A stretch of DNA of 10,833 nucleotides from Bacilli bacterium (lineage in GTDB: Bacteria; Bacillota_I; Bacilli_A; RFN20; CAG-288). The notes beneath the pieces are model-generated. The model was not told the origin of the DNA, did not search any database, and saw only the letters and a program-made list of their open reading frames with translations. Location of the stretch: the NCBI GenBank assembly GCA_900769965.1, contig CAAGIQ010000165.1, forward strand, positions 1 through 10,833. Direction: 5' to 3'. Shown piece after piece: positions 1 through 5,122 of the stretch. Numbering within the stretch: the first letter of the stretch is position 1; every line of letters begins with the position of its first letter. The position numbers and the translations under genes are program-made.

Positions 1-1491
1 CAGGAAGATGATGCTAACCTTCTTAAAAAAGAATGTGGAGTTAACATAGTAAGAACCTCTCACTACATGCAGTCAGAACACTTCTTATCTAGATGCGATG
101 AACTCGGTTTATTAGTAATTAACGAAATTCCAGGTTGGCAGTTCATCTCCAAGGAAAAGGAATGGCGAGAAAACTTCTACAAGAACGTTAAAAGCATGGT
201 AGAAGAAGAATATAACCACCCTTCTTTAATAGGCCACGGAGTTAGAATCGATGAATCGCAAGATGATCACGAACTATATCTAAACGCTAATAAGATTGCT
301 CATGAAATCGATAGATATCGTCCAACTTTAGGTGTCAGAAACTTTAAAAACAGCGAGTTACTTGAAGACATCTACGCCTATAACGATTTCATATGTAAAG
401 ACTTAACTAAAGGTTTAGATAATCCTAAGACTATCAAGAAAGGCGATGCTCCTTACCTAGTTACTGAATACTTAGGTCACATGGAACCGACTAAGAGCTT
501 CGATTCTGAAGCTCAACGCGTCTACCACGCCTTACGCCACGCCAAAGTTATCGATAATAACTACAAATACGATGAGCTTTGTGGAGCTATAGGCTGGTGT
601 TTCTTCGACTACTACACCCATAAGGATTTCGGATCAGGAGACAGAGTCTGCTACCACGGAGTTTTCGATATGGGAAGAAATCCAAAGCTCGCTTCCTATA
701 TCTACAAATCTCAACAGGATGAAGAAGATGTGTTAGAAGTTCTTTCTTCCTTAACCCAAGGAGATAGACCACAAGCTTTCTATCACGAAATCTATGTCGC
801 CACAAATTTAGACTATGTCGATCTATATAAAAATGAGACCTTTATCAAGCGTTACTACCCATCTAGAGATGAGTTTAAATATATGCCTCATCCACCGATC
901 TTAATAAATGATTTGATAGGTGAGTCCTTTATAGAACCGAAAGTTAAATCGTTAAAAGATAGAAAACGTTTCGCTTCGTTATTAAGCTATGTTGCCATCA
1001 ACGGATTATTAGAATTAAAGACTAAACATTACGTTACTATGGGTTATCTCATGCTTAAATATAAGCTTAAATATCCAGATTTAGTCGATATCTTCAATAG
1101 ATATGTCTCCTGCTGGGGTAAGCAAACTATCATCTACACCTTTAAAGGTTACAAGAACGATAAGCTAATAAAAGAAGTAAAACGTGGACCTTCTTTAAAG
1201 CAGGAACTAAGAGTCAACCTTTCTAAAGACTATTTAGAAACTAAAGACACTTACGACGCTTTAAGAATATCTGTAGCCTTAGTTAACGAGTACGACATGG
1301 TACTTCCTTACGCTTCCTCTATAGTCGATGTCGAAGTAGAAGGACCAATTGAACTACTTTCACCGAAGAGCGAATCATTAAAAGGTGGTCAACTTTCTCT
1401 CTATATTAGAAGCACCACTAAAAAAGGTGAAGCGAAGGTTAAAATCACCTGCCACGGACTATCAAAAGAAATCAAGATTATATCTAAATAG
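1..1491 (+). CDS. Glycoside hydrolase family 2 (beta-galactosidase-type), 5' truncated
   Basis: The frame is open from base 1 and ends with TAG, giving 496 residues; the N-terminal sugar-binding domain and early barrel lie off the window, so the ATG at 67 is internal. VRTSHY (codons 49-66), the CDELGLLVINE stretch and NHPSLIG match the GH2 TIM barrel. The catalytic acid/base Glu is codon 253-255 in RIDES, and the nucleophile Glu is codon 466-468 in LVTEYLGHM. These are followed by the family motifs AIGWCFFDYYTHKDFGSG and FDMGRNPKLASYIYKSQ. The rest resembles the C-terminal beta-sandwich domains of this subfamily (TNLDYVDLYKN, HPPI, GPIELLSP). The enzyme would remove terminal beta-linked sugars by a retaining mechanism. 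Substrate and location cannot be read because the N-terminus is missing. Two residues are odd: Asp replaces the usual Asn before the acid/base Glu, and His replaces the usual Trp five residues earlier. Family is certain; activity is less so. Confidence 0.93.
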   Translation, partial: QEDDANLLKKECGVNIVRTSHYMQSEHFLSRCDELGLLVINEIPGWQFISKEKEWRENFYKNVKSMVEEEYNHPSLIGHGVRIDESQDDHELYLNANKIAHEIDRYRPTLGVRNFKNSELLEDIYAYNDFICKDLTKGLDNPKTIKKGDAPYLVTEYLGHMEPTKSFDSEAQRVYHALRHAKVIDNNYKYDELCGAIGWCFFDYYTHKDFGSGDRVCYHGVFDMGRNPKLASYIYKSQQDEEDVLEVLSSLTQGDRPQAFYHEIYVATNLDYVDLYKNETFIKRYYPSRDEFKYMPHPPILINDLIGESFIEPKVKSLKDRKRFASLLSYVAINGLLELKTKHYVTMGYLMLKYKLKYPDLVDIFNRYVSCWGKQTIIYTFKGYKNDKLIKEVKRGPSLKQELRVNLSKDYLETKDTYDALRISVALVNEYDMVLPYASSIVDVEVEGPIELLSPKSESLKGGQLSLYIRSTTKKGEAKVKITCHGLSKEIKIISK

Positions 1492-1520
1492 TTTACATAG
1501 CTATATTAATAATGTATATT
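1492..1520 (+). promoter_or_regulatory. Sigma-A-type promoter for the metalloprotease lipoprotein gene
   Basis: TTTACA at 1492-1497 and TATATT at 1515-1520 are separated by 17 bases, each box one mismatch from consensus. Transcription should start near 1527, leaving about 20 bases of leader with the ribosome site AAAGGA at 1534-1539, nine bases before the ATG at 1549. No hairpin terminator is visible after the GH2 gene, so read-through from upstream is also possible. Confidence 0.7.
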
Positions 1521-1548
1521 TTCAATAATTAAGAAAGGAAGAACCTTT

Positions 1549-3099
1549 ATGAAAAAAAAACTATTAGCCATATTATCCACCCTATCTATCTTAGCTTTGA
1601 ATAGTTGCCAAGTGCCTTCTATTGGAATATTCTTCCCGTCAGACAGCTCCTCTAGTGCACCTACTACTTCTAACTCACCTTCTTCCTCAGTTATTGAAAC
1701 ACCAAGTAATAACAGTTCATCTACTTCTGTTTCTCAAGATAAAATTGGTGATCCTTATAGATATGGAAGAGATATAAGAGAAAAATATAACAACAACTAC
1801 CTACCTTCCTTACCTTCTAGAGGTAACTCGAAGATGTTAGTAGTTCCAGTTCTTCTTAAAGGTGAATCGTTTATTCTTGGAGAAGATAGCGTTAAATCAA
1901 CATTAAACAAGGCTTTCTTTGGAAAATCAGAAGAAACCGGATTTGAATCCGTCTCCTCTTATTACTACAAATCGAGTTATGGAGAATTAAACATTCAAGG
2001 TGAAGTTACTTCGATACTTAATTCAAACTACACCTTATCTCAACTTAAACTTGCCAAAGACTCCACTTCGATAACCGATGCGATATTAAAAGAAGCTTAC
2101 GATAAATTCTTCTTAACTTCTAAATATAAAGTATCAGATTACGACTCTAATTCAGATGGCTATATAGATGCAATCTATTTAGTCTACTTAACTCCATACG
2201 ATGGCAAATACGATGGTCTTTGGGCCTACACCTACTGGGGATATGATGAAACTTATCAAAGTTTAGGAGCATATTCTTGGTCTTCTTATTATTTTGCAAC
2301 TACTAAACCAGGTTATTCAAAAGATAAACCAGATGCTCATACCTACATCCATGAAACAGGTCACCTTCTCTCTTTAGATGACTATTACGATGTAGATGGA
2401 ACTACTGCCCCAACCGGTGGATTAACGATGATGGATCTTAACATCTTAGATCACGACTCGTTTACAAAATATGCTCTCGGATGGACTATTCCAAAAGTAA
2501 TATCAAAAGATACCGATATTAAAGATGAGTTAACTATTGAACTTAAACCTTTTGAATCTTCTGGCGAATCTCTTTTAATCGCCAATAACTTCAACGGATC
2601 ATCTTTTGATGAATACTTGATTGTAGAGTTCTACACTCCTACAGGATTAAACGAACTAGATAGCAAAGTTCAATACGAAACTGCTAAAGGATTCACTACA
2701 AGCGGAATAAAGATCTACCACGTCGATCAAAGGTTAATAAAACTAGACTACACCTCTCAAGGTTGGGTATATGACAACAGTAAATTCTATACTCCAGACC
2801 GCTTAGATAGCTTATCTAGTTACTCTTATTACCAAGTTGGAGCTTCTAACTCCGCAAATTATTCCTTAACAGGATATGATTTAATAACCCTTATGGATGC
2901 CTCTTCTAAAAATGGAAATAACGTTTTCCAATACGAGAACAAAAATGCGACTAACGCTTCTCTATTTACCGAATCTTCTAAATCTTTCTTAGAAACCTTC
3001 AAAAATTTTAAATTCCATTCCGGAGATAAATTACCTTACGATATCAAAGTAGATTCGATTTCTTCTACTTCCGCAACAATAAAAATTACATCTAAATAA
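1549..3099 (+). CDS. M6-like zinc metalloprotease lipoprotein
   Basis: This 516-residue protein begins with a lipoprotein signal: two to four lysines, a hydrophobic run and the lipobox LNSC, with Cys20 as the acylated residue. A Ser/Thr/Pro/Asn-rich tether follows at about 31-64. The core resembles the immune-inhibitor-A-like M6 peptidases. It has SVSSYYYKSSYGEL (134-147), an EF-hand-like calcium loop (Asp199, Asn201, Asp203, Gly204, Asp207), and the zinc site HETGH (268-272) with catalytic Glu269. MMDLN (294-298) and a following LGW suit the Met-turn region. Asp278 sits where metzincins carry the third zinc ligand. The C-terminal 200 residues are probably beta-rich; no further domain was recognised. 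It would be anchored outside the membrane and cut proteins or peptides there. Start chosen by signal peptide and AAAGGA site. Class is well supported; substrate is unknown. Confidence 0.88.
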   Translation: MKKKLLAILSTLSILALNSCQVPSIGIFFPSDSSSSAPTTSNSPSSSVIETPSNNSSSTSVSQDKIGDPYRYGRDIREKYNNNYLPSLPSRGNSKMLVVPVLLKGESFILGEDSVKSTLNKAFFGKSEETGFESVSSYYYKSSYGELNIQGEVTSILNSNYTLSQLKLAKDSTSITDAILKEAYDKFFLTSKYKVSDYDSNSDGYIDAIYLVYLTPYDGKYDGLWAYTYWGYDETYQSLGAYSWSSYYFATTKPGYSKDKPDAHTYIHETGHLLSLDDYYDVDGTTAPTGGLTMMDLNILDHDSFTKYALGWTIPKVISKDTDIKDELTIELKPFESSGESLLIANNFNGSSFDEYLIVEFYTPTGLNELDSKVQYETAKGFTTSGIKIYHVDQRLIKLDYTSQGWVYDNSKFYTPDRLDSLSSYSYYQVGASNSANYSLTGYDLITLMDASSKNGNNVFQYENKNATNASLFTESSKSFLETFKNFKFHSGDKLPYDIKVDSISSTSATIKITSK

Positions 3100-3108
3100 T
3101 TATTAGGG

Positions 3109-3150
3109 GCTGTTAAGAAAAGAAAAGATTTCTTAACAGCTTTTCTGTTT
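3109..3150 (+). terminator. Rho-independent terminator of the metalloprotease gene
   Basis: A perfect 12-bp stem (GCTGTTAAGAAA at 3109-3120, TTTCTTAACAGC at 3129-3140) with an 8-base loop lies ten bases after the stop codon and is followed by TTTTCTGTTTATTTTT. There is no T-run on the other strand, so it acts for plus-strand transcription. Confidence 0.87.
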
Positions 3151-3202
3151 ATTTTTGCAATAACAACTACGTTGTTAAGAAATGAAAAAATTTCTTAGCA
3201 GC
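3109..3202 (+). repeat. Two direct copies of a 32-base hairpin unit
   Basis: The unit at 3109-3140 recurs at 3171-3202 in the same direction with 28 of 32 bases identical and 30 bases between them. The second copy folds into GTTGTTAAGAAAT / ATTTCTTAGCAGC with two G-U pairs in plus-strand RNA and a 6-base loop. It lacks a T-run and is not a standard terminator. A third option, TAACAAC (3161-3167) with GTTGTTA (3171-3177), would compete with the second hairpin. No gene was seen in this intergenic region. Confidence 0.75.
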
Positions 3203-3217
3203 CTCTACCTTATTAAA

Positions 3218-3250
3218 AAAATCGTAAACAATAATCTCGTCTACGATTTT
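3218..3250 (-). terminator. Rho-independent terminator of the DUF2089/DUF4097 operon
   Basis: On the minus strand, AAAATCGTAGAC pairs with GTTTACGATTTT (12 bp, one G-T pair) around a 9-base loop. The stem starts nine bases after the stop codon of the DUF4097 gene. The T-run of the 3' arm continues three bases beyond 3218, giving seven T in a row. Confidence 0.75.
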
Positions 3251-3259
3251 AGTTTTATA

Positions 3260-4117
3260 TTATTCCATTTCGATACTTGTGGAGAAGAAGCTTCTTTTAT
3301 ACTTCTTATCTCCGATTCTACATTCGCCGGAGACTGAATCGTATCTTACTTCTTTAACCTCACCTTTAGAAATAATTAAATCACCGCTAACGGAGTTAAG
3401 TCCAACTTTTTTAACGTAAGCATCAACGATCTTAACATCGCCAGAAACGACATCGACTTTAAAGTTTTGAGCGTTAATTTCATCGATATCGATATCACCA
3501 CTTACTAGTCTAGCATCGACTTCATCCGCTTCGATTTTACCTATATTAAAATCACCAGAAGTCGTATATAAAGTAACCTTTTTAGCGAAAAGCATATTGA
3601 TTCTTTGGTTACCGGAGATAGTTTGTAAAGTTATCTCATTAAATCTAAATCTACGTGGCACAAAGATCTTAATAGTACCATGCTTGAAGTTGTTTAATCC
3701 AAATAACGATTTGATACCGCTCATCTTTTTAGCTTCAAAGGTGTAAGAGTTATTATCGTTAATTACTCTATATCTGTCCTTTTCAGTATTCTTGTAGTTG
3801 ATTTCAAAATCGTCATAATCTCCAACTTCGATCTCTAGATCATCGTTAATCAAATCTACTTTGAAATTGATCAATTGACCTTTGTGTTCTTCTTTAATCG
3901 ATAAGTTGCTCTTTTCGATGATCGTAGCTCCGGTTAAAGATTCAACAACATCTTCAACTGAGCCGAACTTTTCAATCGATTCTTCATCTTTAAATCCTGC
4001 TTCTTCCGCTAGATCGAATCTCTTCTGATACTTTTCGATAATAGCATCGACATCTTTATACTTGGCTTTCTCTAAACCTTTTCTTAAATCTTTTAAATAT
4101 TGTTCTCTTAACTTCAT
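3260..4117 (-). CDS. HAAS (DUF1700)-like plus DUF4097 beta-solenoid protein
   Basis: This 285-residue protein has no signal peptide and no membrane segment. Residues 1-65 (start MKLREQYLKDLRKGL, then a helical stretch ending FGSVEDVVESL) resemble the HAAS/DUF1700 helical domain. Residues from about 85 to the end are beta-rich and match the DUF4097 adhesin-like family. SG motifs occur at 168, 187, 206, 225, 244 and 263, exactly 19 residues apart, as expected for one turn each of a beta-solenoid. The ATG lies two bases after the TAG of the DUF2089 gene, with AAAGGA (4126-4131) as ribosome site inside that gene's last codons, so the two are translated together. DUF4097 proteins are often linked with envelope stress or regulatory operons, but the molecular role is not known. 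Usual HAAS proteins carry membrane helices; this one does not. Confidence 0.85.
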   Translation of the reverse strand: MKLREQYLKDLRKGLEKAKYKDVDAIIEKYQKRFDLAEEAGFKDEESIEKFGSVEDVVESLTGATIIEKSNLSIKEEHKGQLINFKVDLINDDLEIEVGDYDDFEINYKNTEKDRYRVINDNNSYTFEAKKMSGIKSLFGLNNFKHGTIKIFVPRRFRFNEITLQTISGNQRINMLFAKKVTLYTTSGDFNIGKIEADEVDARLVSGDIDIDEINAQNFKVDVVSGDVKIVDAYVKKVGLNSVSGDLIISKGEVKEVRYDSVSGECRIGDKKYKRSFFSTSIEME

Positions 4118-4119
4118 AA

Positions 4120-4488
4120 CTATATTCCTTTCATGTTATCTAATAACGCTTCCGCTTCTTCAAAGCTTATCTCATCGTTTTTAAGCTTAGCTAAAACTGA
4201 TTCTCTAGTTTCCTTGTTAGGTGAGGCTATACCTAAAACTGCAGAAACTTCATCTAATATCTTCTTAACTGTTGGATAGGAGATACCTAACTCTTTTTCA
4301 ATAAGTTTGATATTTCCGCCGTTTTTTAAAAATATCAACACGAACTTCTGTTGCGATTCGCTTAAATAGTCGAAAACTGATAAGTTGAATCTTCCTTTTA
4401 TTTCCGTCTCGCACTCCTCGCATCTTAACGAAGTAACAACTAACTTATCGCCGCATATCGGGCATCTATTTATTACTTTGTTTTCCAT
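4120..4488 (-). CDS. DUF2089-family zinc-ribbon/HTH regulator
   Basis: This 122-residue protein starts at MENKVINRC, because a full AGGAGGT (4494-4500) sits five bases before that ATG. A longer open frame reaches 4542, but those 18 extra codons would run across the ribosome site and the -10 box, so they are not used. A zinc ribbon is formed by Cys9, Cys12, Cys23 and Cys26. Residues 43-81 (LSESQQKFV, then NIKLIEKELGISYPTVKKIL) form a sigma-factor-like helix-turn-helix. The tail ISFEEAEALLDNM resembles the short SHOCT-like helical motif seen in several bacterial regulators. It probably binds DNA and may control its own operon with the DUF4097 partner; the target is inferred, not shown. First gene of a two-gene operon. 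Confidence 0.88.
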   Translation of the reverse strand: MENKVINRCPICGDKLVVTSLRCEECETEIKGRFNLSVFDYLSESQQKFVLIFLKNGGNIKLIEKELGISYPTVKKILDEVSAVLGIASPNKETRESVLAKLKNDEISFEEAEALLDNMKGI

Positions 4489-4493
4489 AAAGT

Positions 4494-4500
4494 ACCTCCT
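4494..4500 (-). promoter_or_regulatory. Shine-Dalgarno site fixing the DUF2089 start
   Basis: On the minus strand this reads AGGAGGT, a complete match to the 16S anti-SD core, five bases before the ATG at 4488. It decides between the start at 4488 and the longer frame opening at 4542. Confidence 0.9.
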
Positions 4501-4510
4501 CGATAATTTA

Positions 4511-4539
4511 ATTCTATTATCGATTAATAAATATGTCAA
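4511..4539 (-). promoter_or_regulatory. Sigma-A promoter of the DUF2089/DUF4097 operon
   Basis: On the minus strand, TTGACA (4539-4534, perfect) and TAGAAT (4516-4511) are 17 bases apart. Transcription should start near 4504, just before the AGGAGGT site. This is the strongest-looking promoter in the window, so a repressor or other control would be expected. Confidence 0.82.
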
Positions 4540-4551
4540 CATAAAATTAAC

Positions 4552-4593
4552 AAGTTAATTAATTTTGTTAATAAGTTAATTAATTTTATTAAG
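4552..4593. repeat. Tandem 21-bp repeat, possible operator or UP element
   Basis: Two copies of a 21-base unit beginning AAGTTAATTAATTTT lie side by side (4552-4572, 4573-4593) and differ at two positions. Each contains the palindrome TTAATTAA (4555-4562 and 4576-4583), centres 21 bp or two helical turns apart. The array begins 12 bases upstream of the -35 box of the DUF2089 promoter and ends before the rqcP promoters. It may be a protein-binding site or an A/T-rich UP element. Confidence 0.6.
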
Positions 4594-4607
4594 TTTATTC
4601 ATTAATT

Positions 4608-4635
4608 TTGACTCTTTCCGTTCCTTATATATAAA
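4608..4635 (+). promoter_or_regulatory. Possible second, upstream promoter for rqcP operon
   Basis: TTGACT (4608-4613) and TATAAA (4630-4635) are 16 bases apart. It would give a leader of about 33 bases with no ribosome site near the start codon. Weaker than the promoter at 4637-4665. Confidence 0.4.
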
Positions 4636-4636
4636 A

Positions 4637-4665
4637 TTGATAATTTAAGGTTTCTAATCTATAAT
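4637..4665 (+). promoter_or_regulatory. Sigma-A promoter of rqcP operon, giving a leaderless mRNA
   Basis: TTGATA (4637-4642) and a perfect TATAAT (4660-4665) are 17 bases apart. The -10 box ends only nine bases before the ATG at 4675, so transcription should begin at or within about four bases of the start codon. There is no room for a Shine-Dalgarno site. Confidence 0.78.
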
Positions 4666-4674
4666 AAAAAAGTT

Positions 4675-4917
4675 ATGAGACTAGATAAGTACATGAAAGT
4701 ATCACGTTTGATAAAAAGACGTGAAGTTGCTAAAGAGATGATCGATTTAGGCTATGTGTCAATAAACGGGAAAATAGCTAAACCTTCTTCAGAAGTAAAA
4801 GAAGGAGATGTTCTTTTAATAACTTCTCCATCCGGAAAAACTATGAAAGTTAAAATAGTTAAGATATTGCTCGTAGCATCTATAAAGGATGCATCAAGCA
4901 TGTACGAGGTAATGTGA
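4675..4917 (+). CDS. rqcP: RqcP (YabO), S4-domain ribosome quality control factor
   Basis: This 80-residue protein is almost entirely an S4 RNA-binding domain: MRLDKYMKVSRLIKRREVAK, then GYVSINGKIAKPSSEVKEGD. It begins with the same MRLDK-type start as Bacillus YabO and has about the same length (86 there). RqcP binds 23S rRNA on stalled 50S subunits and helps RqcH add C-terminal alanine tails to the trapped nascent chain. The neighbours (DivIC-like gene, tilS) are those of yabO in Bacillus. No in-frame start codon exists upstream before a stop at 4609-4611, so the ATG at 4675 is fixed. It has no Shine-Dalgarno site and probably a leaderless message. HslR/Hsp15 is the other S4 family to consider, but size and context favour RqcP. 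An rqcH gene would be expected elsewhere. Confidence 0.92.
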   Translation: MRLDKYMKVSRLIKRREVAKEMIDLGYVSINGKIAKPSSEVKEGDVLLITSPSGKTMKVKIVKILLVASIKDASSMYEVM

Positions 4918-4918
4918 T

Positions 4919-5122
4919 ATGGATATCGAAAAAGAGATTAAGAAAAACAAGAGAATAACAATAATTTCTATAATAGTTACTATTATTTCTTTAACGGTAA
5001 CGATCTTTTTAGCTGTAAACTATATCAAACTTAAAAATGAGAGCGATAGATATGAAAACTCTCAGACTAACTTAAGATATAACGATGAAGAAAATTCAAG
5101 AGATATTCTCTACTTTAGATAA
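4919..5122 (+). CDS. Small single-pass membrane protein in the DivIC position
   Basis: A 67-residue protein with a basic N-terminus (DIEKEIKKNKR), one hydrophobic segment at about 13-36 and a short polar tail, so the N-terminus should be inside and the tail outside. The ATG follows the rqcP stop by one base, with GAGGT at 4906-4910 as ribosome site. The last 38 bases overlap tilS. In Bacillus the cell division protein DivIC (FtsB family, about 125 residues) lies between yabO and tilS, and the layout here (basic start, one membrane helix, outer tail) is similar. However, the tail is too short for the usual coiled coil and no family motif was recognised. It is either a shortened DivIC relative or an unrelated small protein. 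No gene symbol is justified. Confidence 0.7.
   Translation: MDIEKEIKKNKRITIISIIVTIISLTVTIFLAVNYIKLKNESDRYENSQTNLRYNDEENSRDILYFR

Noticed and set aside
587..805. Open frame of 72 codons opposite the GH2 gene.
   Set aside because: It lies wholly inside a strongly conserved GH2 coding stretch, has Arg/Leu-rich shadow composition and no ribosome site.
3109..3202. A 32-base repeat, 30-base gap and 32-base repeat look like a minimal CRISPR array.
   Set aside because: Only two copies, each a full palindrome with a gene-end position, the first followed by a T-run; no cas genes are present. Terminator-type hairpins explain it better.
3171..3202. Second hairpin as another rho-independent terminator.
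   Set aside because: No T-run follows on the plus strand, and minus-strand pairing is broken at two places.
4489..4542. Longer N-terminus for the DUF2089 protein.
   Set aside because: It would translate through the perfect AGGAGGT and the -10 box; the zinc ribbon starts just after the ATG at 4488.
4675..4917. Use of TGA as tryptophan (mycoplasma code).
   Set aside because: TGA ends rqcP and pth at the expected family lengths, and all tryptophans at conserved places are TGG.
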